A model generated the notes under the pieces. It searched no databases. It saw only the letters and a list, made by a program, of their open reading frames with translations, and was not told the origin of the DNA. The translations under genes were made by a program, and so were the position numbers. Below, piece by piece: positions 20,226 through 32,812 of a stretch of 64,000 nucleotides of DNA; position 1 is the first letter of the stretch, and each line of letters starts with the position of its first letter. Source of the stretch: Ceratothoa steindachneri (lineage: Eukaryota > Arthropoda > Malacostraca > Isopoda > Cymothoidae); NCBI GenBank assembly GCA_963969495.1, contig OZ018331.1, forward strand, positions 151,277,264 through 151,341,263, given 5' to 3'.

Positions 20226-20905
20226 ACCGGTGAGAGAACCCAGTCAAAATAGTATGGGGGACAGAGGAGCTCTCACAAACAGGTGCCATACAAGAACCCA
20301 GCACAGGCATCATAGGAGCCTCAGAATGGCAAGGCCAACACATTTAGTGATGGGGAATAGGATTGCACGAATTAAGTTTGTTTTGACAAATGAAACTCAG
20401 TAGGTCATGACCCAGGGGAAAGTGTAGAACTAGATGAGTTGGGGCATCATTACACTCGAGGCAGGGAGGACCATCACTCAGGATGAAGGGTGTACAACCC
20501 AGGTATGAAGGGAGGTTGGAAGTGACAGATACTGAGGATTTGAAAAGAACAGGAGTAGATAGAAGGGAGGATGGTAAGGTTGTGACCTGAGCAAATTGTT
20601 AAGGATAAAAGACACTTAGAGGCATCATTACCCTTGGGGAATGTGAGTACATCCCTATGGAAGATGAGCGCAAGCTCTGCCCTCTGCCAGATGGCAGGTT
20701 GGAAGTTTCAGTTATAGATCTCAAAGAAACATGGGTAGGAAGAAGAGAGGAAGGACTAGGGTGCACCTCAACTGAGGTGTATACTTGGAAGAAATTTTAG
20801 AGAGGAAGATTGCCTGCCCTTCTTGGAAGTTAGCTTCCTAGAAGGAGGGAAAGAGGTCTTAGGCTTGGACCAGGACTCATCATTCATGAATACAATGGAG
20901 TAGGG
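20226..20905 (-). pseudogene. Old I-like LINE, linker upstream of endonuclease
   Basis: In the full-length copy this position holds the end of ORF1 and the leader of ORF2. Here the minus strand has only short, disrupted frames; a CLECNDAPTHLVLHFPLGHD reading (~20,460-20,400) has a Cys/His pattern but I cannot align it confidently. Confidence 0.4.
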
Positions 20906-21800
20906 TCAAGTATTTTAGTTAACATAAACTACTCATACAAATCAGACTTTTGAACATCTTCCCTGATACATATTTACATTTTTGTCTTATTTCAGCTATC
21001 TAAATATTTAAATAGAATTTTTACCAATTAAGAAAGGATCTTAAGCCTCCAATTTTGGGTAAGGCTATTTATTAGGCATTGTCCAGATTTCTCTTTTGCT
21101 TGCTGAAATATAATAATTACCTAATATTTAAATTTAAAGACAATCTTAAGATAAAACCTTAGAAATAGATAATTATTAGTTTGACTTCTAAGAGAGACAT
21201 AAGTGAGATCATATTAATATAAAAATCTAAGTAGTTTAATCAGATTGAAGAAATAACTAAAGTAGAATTAATTGATATTGCTTTAGAGGTATGAGTAGAG
21301 AGTGGAAGATTCAAGAACTAGAGCCAGTTCCTGTGAGGCAGGGTTATTGTACTTTCTTCTCACAGGGTCAAATGCCTGACAGTGCATGTGGTTCACGTCT
21401 ATTCCTGGTAACTGTCTGATGACCATGGACTCTTGATTGAGCTTGAAGGATGGCACTTTTCAGACCTTAGTATTGGAAAAGAGACCGGTTGGGACTCAAT
21501 TCGGACCAACCTCAGACATTAGTCAATTTTGACATGGAATAAAATTCCAACCAGATTGTAACCCTCTCCAAATTGAACTCTTTTCGTCAGTTCTGTCTCT
21601 CCACCCCTCCTTGAGGTTATTTTGTATTTCAATTTGGCCAGGTGTATCTTATTGAGATACATTGCCTAGTTATAATGGTATAGGATTAAGTCCTACTTTT
21701 ATTCAGCTATGTATTGAGGTTTTTATTTTAATTAATGTCTGAATTTTTGTAATAATTGTAAAATACAGTGGTTTCATTAGCTTCTCATATTCCTCAATCC
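20906..21800. other. AT-rich segment interrupting an old LINE
   Basis: About 0.9 kb with no recognisable coding sequence lies between the ORF1 and ORF2 parts of the old I-like LINE where the full copy has only ~0.3 kb of different sequence. An insertion is likely but no terminal repeats were found. Confidence 0.4.
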
Positions 21801-21819
21801 CTCAGGTCTTGATATCGTA

Positions 21820-22700
21820 AGGAACATTTGCGAAGTCCTCTACATACAAAAATGTCAGAGTGGAGCACCTCAGTGGATTCAATTTAGTCCTAAATGGAAT
21901 CCAGTCTCTTGAAGTGGCATCCAGAGATTGGACACACTCGGCTGGTGTGGGGGCAACAAGCAGGAGAGGAAGAGGGTATACTAGAAGACCAAATTTGGGT
22001 GTAGGTGGGAGATGAAGGTGATAAAGCATATGGTCGTGGTGCTGCATCCCAGGAGGCTGGCAGAACTGATGGGTTAGTATACAGAATACATGGGCAGACT
22101 GGTTGAAAGTCTGATTCTATGGGTAGGTAGGACATTGGAGAACCTGATGCTGAAGGAGACAAATTTCTGAAGGACCCATCACTGGGCCTCCCACATATCA
22201 ACCCTTAGCAGAATCACAGACAGACAAGCCCTTTTTTTCAAAGAGAGAAATAGGCAACATTTTGAAGATTGACAATTGGACTCTCCATAGTTGGAACAGT
22301 GGCGAGGATGGTCACAGAAATTATCATGGTAAGCCTGCACACAATCCACACACACGCATGGGTTGCAACAGGCTGCTCAAATGATCAAACATATGCCAGT
22401 TGAACCAACACCTCAGATTAGATATACAAGGTTTGACTGGTATCTGTAGTAGATAGTTGGCCTTAATATGCAATGGGAGATCCTGATGATCAAACATAAG
22501 GAACATTGTTAGTGTGGTCACCTGAATCCTGACAACAGTTCGATGTTGTCTATGAATGTCAGTGATCCACTGGCTAGCCAGACTTGACTGGAGCATCTTA
22601 AAGTCATAGTCCATAAATTCATTAGAATGGATAACACTCTTCAGCGTTGAAGATTAGGTGAGATGAGACAGTAATCTAAGAGCGAGTAAGTCTTGAGAGC
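21820..22700 (-). pseudogene. Old I-like LINE ORF1 (gag-like) with decayed zinc knuckles
   Basis: The reading HSNEFMDYDFKMLQSSLA then RTVVRIQV and FDHQDLPLHI aligns with VYARELVDYSIEDITLELA / KVERVMRK / FDCDKLPESV of the ORF1 at 34,891. PCISNLRCWFNWHMFDHLSS and VCGLCAGLP occupy the zinc-knuckle positions (CYYCHRFGHTNHSC and VCVNCSKAAH in the full copy), with several Cys lost. Together with 20,225-19,290 it outlines one old LINE on the minus strand. Confidence 0.65.
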
Positions 22701-23559
22701 TTGGACAGAATCATGTTGGGGGCAGGAGGTGACCTCCTATAAAAGGGCTCCATTGTTACGCAATCACATGCAGCACAGTTCACTACATTGTTCTTCAAAA
22801 TCATCACTGAGGTAAAAAATATTATGTTTGGATAGGGAAATATCAGATTGGGTTCAAAGAACCAAAAAAACAGCTGTAATCCAAATCAGGGTCCACCTCA
22901 GAGGAAAACAGATCAAATGCTAGAAAATGTGAAGAATTGGAAGAGAAAAGAGAGGTCAGAAACTTCTGCCAGGGGAATTGGAGAAAAAATTTACCCATAA
23001 ACTAAGTAAAAATAATGTGACCAGGTGGGTTCACCACAGAACACTAAGGAGAGGCCCTGTGCTGGTGAGGAAAGAGCTCATCCCCTAGTGGCTCAGTGAT
23101 ACCACACCTGGTATACTCCAGTAACCACAATGAGCACAGGTGGCAGCACCAGACCAATGTCATGCCAGGACCCCAGGCACCGAGTTGACTCCTTAGGCTT
23201 ACAAAGGAAAAGTCCCCTGATGGGCCAGGGTGAGCCAACCTGGTCTCCAATTTGCCACTAAATCACCTTGTTGAAGAAGCGAGTTACCACCTGTGGCTCA
23301 ACCTTTAGAATGGGGGCATGGGGAATTACAGTGTTTCCACATATAATCAACGTGCTGAGGGGGGGCATAGGCCCCCAGTGAGATAGCAAAAATGAGGAAC
23401 AGGAGGGAACTTGTAAAAGTGCATAAATGATGCATAGGTAAACAAGGTAATGTACAAATTAGAAATATATAAAGAAAGGGAGGGATGGGGCAAATAAGTC
23501 CAGTTAACAGTCAACACAGAAGTGAGGACTGATCCCCTTCTCCATGTAGGAACCACCCG
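22701..23559. other. No clear gene; possible upstream part of old LINE
   Basis: Would correspond to ORF1 N-terminus/5' UTR of the old I-like LINE, but no alignment could be followed by eye. GC content rises at 23,040-23,300, where short frames contain no recognised motif. Confidence 0.35.
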
Positions 23560-24080
23560 CGGGGAGTCCCAAAAGTTTCCACAAGCAAGGTGGGGTTTCT
23601 TAATGGAAAAAGCTCCCAACAGGGTGCCCCAAGGTGCCATCATCTCCCTCACCTTCCTCATGCATGACATACCCTTCCCCACTACTGAAACAGTAAAATT
23701 AAACATATACACAGATGATCCATACATCATGTACTAAGCTACCACCATACCCACAGAAACCTAAATAGGTACCTACAACTTCTCCAAAACTTGTTCATAA
23801 TTAATGTCCACCTCCTGCAAAAATAAAGTAGCCTTACCACTGACATAAACCAATCAAACTAACACCCCAGGATCTTGCTACACTGCCAGATTCTCACTAA
23901 ACTGCAATCCTATACTTCTGGGTGCCACTCTAGACCTACACAAAACCACCCCAAAAGCAAAGTCCAAACTCAACACTCTCTGACAACTAACTAATACTAA
24001 TTTTGGACAGCACAAAGAAACTTCTAATAATCCTTTACAGGCAGTTCATCTGCAAGACACAAGATACAAACAGTGACCTC
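23560..24080 (+). pseudogene. Jockey-like LINE RT fragment
   Basis: The frame 23,522-23,737 ends NRVPQGAIISLTFLMHDIP, then VKLNIYTDDPYIMY: the PQG block 4 and the (Y)ADD block 5 with the Asp pair still readable as TDD. Downstream the plus strand remains alignable to 500-780 of the window (phrases around CTTCTGGGTGCCACTCTAGACCTACACA). Stops are frequent. Confidence 0.7.
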
Positions 24081-24312
24081 TACATGGCAAATGGTGGCAT
24101 AAAGCCCCCATAATACACAAGCTTCATGAAAAATAAAACTCTCTCAATTGAGGACCACCTAAAAAAGATAAGTCTCTGACTAGGGATATGTTGTGCCTGT
24201 CTGAGGTTTAAGGTTTGGGTATGGAGGAGAAAAGAGAAAAATGCAGAAGTTAAAACACACCACCACACTTGGAGCGAAGAAAGAAATGAATAAACAGCCT
24301 CCTCCTAATCTG

Positions 24313-24480
24313 ACTTTTTCCTTAAGATCCATCTGGCAACTGCAAAATAAGTCGCCGTAACTACCTTATAACCTAATGCTAAGCTAAATATTTTAGAAAA
24401 AGCAAAAGCAAGGCAAATAAGGAAGCAAGCTTTGCCATCAGGAAAGCCCCCTGCAGCATGTGAACATAACCAGAGATAAA
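24313..24480 (-). mobile_element. I-like LINE, short 3'-end copy
   Basis: It contains the family 3' end on plus: AGATCCATCTGGCAACTGC, AAGTCGCCGT, a CTAATGCTAAGCTA equivalent of CTAGTTCTAGGCTA, AAGGAAGCAAGC and CAGCATGTG. This corresponds to 12,784-12,960 and 29,640-29,815. It is diverged and heavily 5'-truncated. Confidence 0.65.
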
Positions 24481-25094
24481 TGAATGAAAGCCACTCATCA
24501 AAATCAGCCACAACCCAAAACTATGTGAGAAGAGGTTTGTAAAGTGATGAAAAAAGTATAAAATGGTAATCTAGAAGGAAAAACCTCATGTAGACCTAAA
24601 CTAGTTAAGAGATTCTTAGGGGCAATGGCATTTTGAGGGTGTGCTACTCCTCCAAGTACCAAGTATAAGTCTACAAGGGGCACCTCCTTATAGTGTCATT
24701 GTGATATTACATAGGCTAATGACCAAAGGTAAAACTAAGGTTTTATAAATCAACCAAAAATAAAAATAGCTGAAGATGGCAGGGAACCAAAATCATGACA
24801 CATTTAGTGCTATTTCAGAGCTGGGAGTTTGCATTTTATCTTTTGAAATTTAGATATAGTCTAGTACTGGTTGACTGGTCTTTAAATTCAGGCACAAGTT
24901 AGATTTCACTATTTGTATATTGTCACACTTGCCCTTCCCTCAAACACCTCAGACCTGAGTATCATGTCACCTCTCATGATGGAGACCTCTGGAGAAGATT
25001 GCTTACCATAGCAGCACTCCTGAGTGCTACCAGGTTTGAGTAAAGAGAACCCAGGCCACAAAAGGCATATTGTGAGTGCAAATAAATGTAGGTT
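24481..25094. other. No gene seen
   Basis: Mixed-composition DNA without recognisable coding sequence. A Met-initiated minus frame begins inside the adjacent palindrome and is probably not meaningful. Confidence 0.4.
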
Positions 25095-25180
25095 GGGGAG
25101 TAGTGGCTCATAAGGGATCAACATCTAAGCTAATTACATAGTTAGCTTAGATGTTGATCCCTTATGAGCCAATACTCCCC
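25095..25180. repeat. Near-perfect palindrome, 39-bp arms, 8-bp spacer
   Basis: The left arm, 25,095-25,133, begins GGGGAGTAGTGGCTCATAAG; the right arm, 25,142-25,180, is its reverse complement with one mismatch. The spacer is TTACATAG. It directly abuts the ATAGATGATTACGTC half-site next to the piggyBac insertion. It could extrude a cruciform or be the fused ends of a small inverted-repeat element. Confidence 0.9.
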
Positions 25181-25698
25181 ATAGATGATTACGTCTTAAC
25201 ACGTTTCCCGCAAAGGGACCCACCGGTGTCCCACAGGAAGTTCTCTGTCATGCAAAGTGGGACACCCATGGTACATTTCCATTTTTTTCTCTTGTATTTT
25301 TACAAAATTTTTAGGCATGTTTTGCTATATTTATTATAAAGGAAAACATAGAAATATGATAAAATAGGGTTCAAAAAAGTGTATATAAAAAAAATGAGGT
25401 AATCTCATTTTTATTCAAGCTTCTTATCCTATTCTTAAAAATATTTTTTTCACTGATTTAGTTTGAGAGTGAATCGGAAATAGCATATATTGGTCAGATA
25501 AATATAGTTTTATTGGGTAAAAAAAATATATATTTTTTAATTTTTTAATGAAAATCCTTTTACAAAATTGAATTATAAAGTATCCATGGGTAAAACAAAA
25601 TGAAAATTACACACACAAGTTAGAAAAATTCAAGTAATAAAAACTGCAAACTTCATGAAAAAAAGGAATATTCTTTTATCAATTATATTTAAAGAAAA

Positions 25699-27135
25699 CT
25701 ATTGGGAATGGTTTTCTGAAAAAAATGTAAGGCATAAATAAGGTTTATCATCACACTCATTACAGAATGTGGAAACTTTTCTTGTCTTATTTTTAGCTAT
25801 CTTTGATCCCTCATTCAGAGAGATTTTTTGGTAACAACCTCTGCACCTTTTTCGATTGTTCCCTTTTGGACCATCTGCTTCATTCAAGGTATGTATAGTT
25901 CTCTGACCTGAAATCTCTTTTGAGGACCTTCCTGGTCTTAGGTTTTCTCATGGTGGATAACCAGTAAGAGAGAAAATTAAAGACTCTCTGAATGCTTTTA
26001 GTGTCATATTAGGCTTGACTGAACAAAATTTATTGTAAATTACATGAGCATTAATGACAGATGTACCTACTAAAAGCTCAATCGCAAGTTTACGATGCCA
26101 TTTCTTGCTTTTTCTAAGGGATGAATAATATAAAGAGAGTTGATCACTAATATCAACCCCTTTCTTTGTAGAATTGTAATCTATGACACTTTGGCGCTTC
26201 AGTTTTTCGTCCCCCTTTTCTAGTCATACATGGTACCAGCTCTTGACCATGTTCTGGTATCGTAGATAGCATCATGACATTTTTTGTGTCTTTCCAATTG
26301 TAGAATTTTACAGTTTTTTAGTAGATATTCAGCTAAGATCACAGACGAATTGTAATTATCCATATAGACTGTAACACTCTATCCAATAATCCTTCAACTA
26401 ATTTAATGGTTAGAGTTTCTGTTGAATTGGATCCATCAATCAACTCTATTTTGTTTGCCACAACAAGCAAATTCCATGTGTATCCTTTGGGTGTACAAAT
26501 TTTGTATTCATTAAAGCCAAATTTATGCGCTTTTCCAGGATTATATTTTCTGATACCTGTTCTGCCTCTGAAAAGTATCATGCTTTCGTCAATGGCGATG
26601 TTTTGGCCTGGGTAATATACAGTTTTATATTTGTTTACTAGGTAGTCTAGGACTGGCCTTTATTTCTATAGAATCTGTATTTTTCCATTTATGTAGACGT
26701 GAACTACATGTTAAAGTCTTATTTGCAAGAACCTACCCAGCATACCTATTTTTTTCTTCTACAATTATATCTATTAATTCATCAGTAACAAATAGTTTGT
26801 ATAAATCAATACGCCATGTCTTATTTTCATAAGAAACACCAAGACAATTAAGCAACTCCTCCTTACCTGTAAAAGAAAATGACCTGAGAGAAGGGGTGAT
26901 TGGCAACCATATGGGTAAACCTGAATTTTAAGTCTGAGTATTATTTTCTTCTTGATCTAATAAATTTGTTATTTCATCATCTGATGAACTACTATCTTCA
27001 GTGTCTAAGAGTGAACTTCCTGAGAGTGTAGAAGACGCCTCATCACTGCTATTAGGAGTATATTCAACTTCTGACTCTCCATCTTCTGCTTGACTATTGT
27101 CGCTTCCATAAAAATGTGAGCATTCCATAGTCTGG
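25699..27135 (-). pseudogene. piggyBac transposase, frameshifted
   Basis: N-terminus (27,135-26,928): acidic Ser/Asp/Glu-rich ([15 protein letters not shown]). Core: AIDESMILFRGR (first catalytic Asp, ~26,590), KYNPGKAHKFGFNEYKIC, VYMDNYNSSVILAEYLL (second Asp, ~26,355), IDYNSTKKGVDISDQLSLYY (third Asp, ~26,153) and SVINAHVIYNKF. C-terminus: CRGCYQKIS ... FCNECDDKPYLC, the Cys-rich domain typical of piggyBac. At least two frame changes and a single TGA (~25,943) break it; from ~26,180 to the end it is otherwise one frame. All three Asp are present. Confidence 0.88.
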
Positions 27136-27136
27136 G

Positions 27137-27263
<127 letters not shown>

Positions 27264-27799
27264 CCTACTAAAATAACAAGGCTAATTGGATGAATTAATT
27301 GCCAAATGTGAAATTTAAAAATTTCCTTTTGGATTTTAAATCAAATATGCTTGATAATAAACCTAAGAGAAAATACAAACAAAATATAAGTGTCTGTAAT
27401 ACCATTACAGAATATGCTATGTATTATAAAACTTTAATTTATCAATTTATCTTTATTATAACAAATAAAATGAATGACAATGATAGGCATCACCAGAAAA
27501 TTGTTTGGTTAGCAAAGTTAACCACATGTGCCCACAAAATGAATGGACACCGGTGACCCACTTTGCCATACAAATAAAAACTTGACTGCTTAGCAAAGGG
27601 TATCACGGGAGTCCCACGCTTTTTTCAGTTTGAGTGGATTGTATATGAAGATAGAACAGAACTCACCTCGTCTCCCTTTGACTGACTGCTCACACTGCAC
27701 TGAATTCTAGATGATGTCAAAGCCTTTGCGCTGTGGCAGAGTTGCCATTCTGGCCTTTGCGGGAAATGTGTTAATGTACATTAAGACGTAATCATCTAT

Positions 27800-28041
27800 C
27801 TTTAACACATGTTCAACATCAATCGGTTAGGGATTAGGTAATGGGGGCTTCACCTTCAAATCTTTTTGACATTGCATCTATACTACAATTCTTCAGTTCA
27901 CTCACCTACAGTACATGACCTTCATTTGGATTTGTCAATAGAAGAGTGCAGGTAGAGGAAGGAAAGAGATAGTTAGCTACTAGAATGTATATCAAGAATC
28001 TGAAATGTCAGAATGTACGCTTTCCAGTCTCTTTTACACTA
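27800..28041. other. No gene seen
   Basis: Flank between the piggyBac target palindrome and the LINE insertion; no coding or RNA feature recognised. Confidence 0.4.
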
Positions 28042-28052
28042 CATTATTTTTT

Positions 28053-28387
28053 TAATTTTAAGAGCTCATCTGGCAACTGCCTACTTGGGTATTAGTTGCC
28101 GTATTAAAAACTGCCTAGTACTAGGCTACTTTAAAATAAGATTAAAAAACACAAAACAAAAAAACCAACACTAAAAAAAAAGGAAAAAGGCAACGGGCAG
28201 GAATCAAGCTCCGGGGTTGGGGGTCCGCCTCCCCCCAGTGCAGGAACGTGTGACCTATTAAAAAAAAAAAAATGAACTAGTTAAATAATGGGGAGAAGGC
28301 TGGCCTCCTCCAAAAAGTCTAAAAGTCCACAGGCCAGTGGGCACGAATCCATCCTGAGTACAAGGGACAGGCGGTAGTGACCCAACC
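28053..28387 (-). mobile_element. I-like LINE, 335-bp 3'-end copy with target duplication
   Basis: It has the family 3' end on plus (AAGAGCTCATCTGGCAACTGC), the G/C-rich block and the AATGGGGAGAAGGCTGGCCTC segment, ending near the position equivalent to 13,096. The 11-bp CATTATTTTTT occurs on both sides (28,042-28,052 and 28,388-28,398): a target-site duplication, so this is a bona fide 5'-truncated insertion. Confidence 0.88.
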
Positions 28388-28398
28388 CATTATTTTTT

Positions 28399-29259
28399 GT
28401 AACACCCTACAAGCCAATTAGCTCAACAAACTTAAAAGTACAAACTTTTCCTACAAATTAAAATGACAAAAGTTCTTACCAGAGGCATTAGCATTTGAAG
28501 CACCAATAAACTTGCTATAAAAGGGAAACTTGAAGGTAACAATATATTCATATTATTAGAAATTAATCTTTTGCAATTGGTTTTACTGAGTGGATCACGA
28601 TTACTCATAATTATAACTGATAGTTTTAATTAAAATATTTAAGTATATAGAGTATATAGTAAATAAATGCGGTCTATAAGGGCTTTTGCCCTTGTAATAT
28701 TATATAGAACTATATTATTAAGGAACTAGAGTCAAGACAACATTTTAAAGGATGATTGCCTGTACTGAAACTGAAAAATAAAAAGATTAATACATTCCAT
28801 TTTTTAGAAGAATTATATCATAATTTCTAAAAAATACAAAATTTAATGTAGGTAGTAAAATAAAAGCTATATTTTTAAAAGGTTTTATGAGAGTACTATG
28901 CAAATCTAAATTTCTGACAAAAATATATGGAGAGAAAGATATAGGTTCAAATTCACTGTACATTTTGCTAATTTTAATTAACAATAAATAATTAAATTTA
29001 CTTTGACTTTTATTACCTGCTTACAAATCTATTATGAATTTAAATAAAAAAATTTATATCTTTTCTAAATCTCCCGGAAAAGTGATGAGGAGAAAAAGAA
29101 ATTTTAAAATTGTGAATAAGTAATCATTCCACTAATAAAGCATGAAAGGAGCAAATGGTGAGACTGAAGGAAAGGTTTAGTAGAAGGGGGTAAACATTGC
29201 TAGGGAGAAGCAGCTAATCTCTTGCTGTCATGGTTTTGACTTTTCTGAACCCCTTATTT
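28399..29259. other. AT-rich, no gene seen
   Basis: Over 70% A+T by eye with short frames only; no recognised element. Confidence 0.5.
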
Positions 29260-29626
29260 CACACTTTTATACCCAAGGCAAGATCAAAATCAATAAACTA
29301 ATTAAATCAATTATTTTGGGATGAGAAGCAAAACAAGTCTGGCTTGAAAATGCAATTGTGAAGGAGTGCCACAGATACAAGGTCTGATATGGTGATCCCA
29401 CGTTCTTGGAGAATTTGAACAGAGAGCGCTTATAGTGCCTCTTTTTGAGGGCCATCTCATTGAAGCAGTTGGGTACAAGATGCTCAGATGAATAGAATCC
29501 AGGTTCATCACATCATCTACTCACCTAAACTCTGACTAAAATCCTCAAATGTGGATCACCAAGCCCAATCTAAGCACCACAGAAGGGGGCAAATCAAGTG
29601 CCCAGTAAAAGGGATATTTAAATGGG
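29260..29626 (-). pseudogene. Older I-like LINE, downstream half of a copy split by a newer one
   Basis: It aligns with the segment between endonuclease and RT of the full copy: GTCAGAGTTTAGGTGAGTAG matches GAGGAGTTTAGGTCGGTAG, and MALKKRHYKRSL matches TALKQKRCAYMRY. The plus-strand run up to GGGATATTTAAATGGG matches 32,843-32,900 of the full copy base for base in frame. The upstream continuation is found at 36,346 on the other side of the 6.7 kb insertion. Confidence 0.8.
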
Positions 29627-29849
29627 TTCTTTTTTTTTCAAGGGGCTATCTGGCGACTGCCCACTTGGGCATAAGTCGCCGCAAACAAACAGCCCAGTTC
29701 TAGGCTACTTTAAACTAAAAATTTTAACAGAAACAACAATAAAAAGGGGATAACAATCAGGGAGCAAGTTCCCGCGTCGAGGGGAGGTCCCCCTCCCCCA
29801 GGCGCAGGAGCCTGCGACCTACAAAAAAAAACAAAACAAACAACAATAA
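29627..29849 (-). other. 3' UTR of the full-length I-like LINE
   Basis: It contains the conserved 3'-terminal block (on plus: CTATCTGGCGACTGCCCACT...AAGTCGCCGC) and the G/C-rich GGGGAGGTCCCCCTCCCCCAG segment. GGCGACT/AGTCGCC can pair as a 7-bp stem. The same block ends copies at 12,784, 24,313 and 28,060. Confidence 0.8.
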
Positions 29850-31162
29850 CAAAACAAGTTAAATACAAGGGAGAAGGCCGGCCTCCCCCCAAAAGTCTAT
29901 CAGTCCACCAGTCAATGTGCACGCACTCGACCTGAGTACAAGGAAGGCGGTAGCGACCCCACCCATCCCGGTACCGGGACAGGTAACATGCGCGAAGATC
30001 ACCCAGACTGGGACATTTGACAAGAATGTGCCGAACAGTCTGGGGGACGATGCAGTCGTCACAATAGGGCGCAGGCGAGCGCTCCATCAAATAGCGATGC
30101 ATCACACGAGTGTGTCCGATTCGAAGACGACAGAAAGCAACCTGAAGCCATCGCAGCATTGGGGGATAGGTCCATGGGAACAGTCACAGCGCAATGGCAC
30201 GCAACTTTAAGTTCCCTTCGACCGTCCGAAGAGCTGCCCGTATTCCTGCCATGTAGTCGGTGTGAGGAAGAGCGAAACGCTGGTCCGGTTGCAGAGTCCT
30301 TGCGCGCCCTCATTCCCCGCAATTCCTACATGTCCAGGAACCCAGCAGAAGATAATCTCGACATCTGCCCGGCTCGCCATAACCGTGGCTTCACTGATAT
30401 CGCGAACCAGGGGATGCGGAGATTCCAATGCCCCGAGAGCACTCAGGGCGCTTTGTGAGTCGCTATAGATCACAATCAGGTCTCCGAACCGGGCACGTCG
30501 CGTAATCTCCCGTACCGAGTGGTGTATTGCCACCAGCTCGGCCGTGAAGACAGAAGAAGCGCCTGGCAGAGCCCCGCTGACTTCAATCAGAGGGGATACA
30601 GCGTGGAAGCCGACCCCCTCTTGGGACTTGGAGCCAGCCGTATACACTGGCACGGTTCCAGCGTGACACGAGGTGTGCTCCAAAAAGGTCGAACGCAATA
30701 CTCCCGGCGCCGTACAAGCTTTGGGAGCAGAGGCGTGGCGACAAATAGCCAAATGTGGTACCTTCCAGGGTGGCGTCCTGGGCAGAACCAGGGGCGCCAC
30801 CGGCCCGAGAGCTATATCTACCTCTCGAAGGAGTTTTCTGGCCCTAAATCCAAAGGGCTTAGGGTATGACTGGCGTCTCTCGGTGGCATAGGCACCATCG
30901 AGATCTGCTGCGGATGAGGTGAAAGTTGTTGGCGACTGAGGGAGGCGCCGTGCTCGCGCGTACAGGCGAGTGATGCACTGCACGCGGCGCAGAGCGAGTG
31001 GTATCTCCCCAGCATCGACCAACAGGCTCTCAATGAAGGAAGTGCGGAAGGCACCGGTCGCAAGGCGAAGGCCGGTGTGGTGGATCGAATCCACATTCCG
31101 CAATAAACGCTCGGCTGCGGATGCATAAAACTCGCATCCGTAGTCGAGCTTTGAACAAACAA
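29850..31162 (-). pseudogene. I-like LINE ORF2: RNase H and C-terminal zinc motif
   Basis: RNase H residues: YTAGSKSQEGVG (the first Asp of DGSK is replaced by Ala), FTAELVAIHHS, IYSDSQSALSAL, WVPGHVGIAGNEGA. After a frameshift near 30,220, the C-terminal segment (30,159-29,859) reads QVAFCRLRIGHTRVMHRYLM and CDDCIVPQTVRHILVKCPSL, a C-x2-C-H-x4-C motif usual at the end of I/Jockey-type ORF2. Loss of the first RNase H Asp shows that this domain was dead in this copy. Confidence 0.86.
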
Positions 31163-31202
31163 AGGATCGATAAAAAAGTAGGGCAGTAGCCCTATCAGCG
31201 CC

Positions 31203-32812
31203 CTAAGCGCTGAACGTCACGGAACGGAGAATGTCCATGGCGCGGGTACAAGAGACCCTAAGGCTGCGAATATGAGCCTCCCAGGTGAGGCGTTGGTCGA
31301 ATACAAGACCGAGGAAACGGTACGATTCCACCACATCTAGGCGCACCCAATTAAGAAACAAATCTGGGTCGGGGTGAAGCCGTGGATGGCGGCAGAAGTG
31401 CACCACCTTCGTCTTGGCCAAAGAAAACCGAAACCTGTGAGCTTCGGCATAGCGAGAGATGCGGCTCAATGCCTGTTGGAGTCGACGCTCCAGAGTTGGC
31501 ATCTGGGCCGCGCCAAAAGAGATCGAAAGGTCGTCCACTAAGAGCGTAGCGAGAACATCTTCCGGCAGCACCGAGGTGATGCCGTTGATGCTCAGGGCAA
31601 AGAGTGTGACACTGTGGACACTTCCCTGCAGGACACCCTCTTCCTGCTCCTTTGGGCCGGAGAGGGCTCCCCCCACTCGTACGCGGCATCGACGATCTCG
31701 CAAAAATTCAGATATAAACATTGGGAGGCGTCCCCTCGCCCCCATCGTGTGGAGAGTCTCCATGATACCGTATCGCCATGCGGTATCATAGGCCTTCTCC
31801 AGATCGAAAAAGACCGTGGCGTAGTGCTGTCTACCAAGGAAAGCCTCGCAGACGGCATTTTCCAGTCGGAGCAGAGCATCCGACGTGGAGTGGAACTTGC
31901 GGAAGCCAAACTATGCAGAAGACAGATGGCCTCTGCTGTCCAGGAGAAGGGCTAATCTAACATTTACCAATTTCTCCATCAACTTGCACACGCAAGAGGT
32001 TAGAGAGATTGGGCGGAAACCGGTCGGAGTAGAGTGATCTCTCCCCGCTTTGCGAAAGGCGAGCACAGTAGCGATTCACCAGGAGTCTGGGAGAAGACCC
32101 TCCACCCAGATCCTGTTGAATAAATCTAACAGAAAGGCCATGCCTCGCTCACCCAGGTGTCGAAGCATGGCGTACGGGACATCGTCCAAACCATGGGCGG
32201 TGTCCGCGCACGAAGCGAGAGCGGAACGCAACTCACTCACAGTAAACTTGTCGTTGAAGGGTTCTCCGCCTCTGGAGGTAAACTCCAGCCGGCGGCCTTC
32301 CGCGACATCACGACGTGCATTGAATGCTGGCGGAGCAGCATCCCGGCTAGAGAATGCGGAAAAAGCGGTCGCGAAGGATTCAGCCAGCCACGGACGCGAG
32401 GTCCGAGATTGCGGTCACATTCTCCTAGAGAATGGGAGGGGGGTCCTGCGAGAACTTGCCCAGAATCCTTTTGACTCGACTCCACACCTCTGCTAAAGGG
32501 GTCTTCCCGTTAAGTGAAGACACGTATGCCCGCCAAGAAGAGCGGCGGGCGTGCTTCGAAATATACCGGAACCTAGCCCTAGCCCGACGAAATTCAGCGA
32601 CAGTGAAATCGTTCGGGCGGTGCTTATAGCGCATGTAGGCACAACGCTTCTGTTTGAGGGCCGTCTCGCACTCGGCCGACCACCATGAGAGTGGTCGGCG
32701 TGCAAAACAGCCAGACGTCCTAGGAATAGTAGTGAGGCGATGAGGTTGCCGGAGAAGAACTCAACGGCCTCATCTACCGACCTAAACTCCTCGACTGAGA
32801 TAGAAAATTCAG
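31203..32812 (-). pseudogene. I-like LINE ORF2: reverse transcriptase
   Basis: Across two frames: SWWSAECETALKQKRCAYMR, NGKTPLAEVWSRVKRILGKF (~32,490), LDDVPYAMLRHL (~32,190), GFRPISLTSCVCKLMEKLV (~32,010), FGFRKFHSTSDALLRLE (~31,880), VFFDLEKAYDTAWRYGI (first catalytic Asp, ~31,800), EEGVLQGSVHSVTLFALS (P of PQG changed to L) and LLVDDLSISF (catalytic DD, ~31,530). Stops near 32,430, 32,070 and 31,915 and frameshifts make it non-functional. Confidence 0.87.

Noticed and set aside
32157..32634. Plus-strand ORFs of 60-148 codons in the I-like LINE
   Set aside because: Shadows of the minus-strand RT in GC-rich sequence; they match no family and change frame relative to copy 1.
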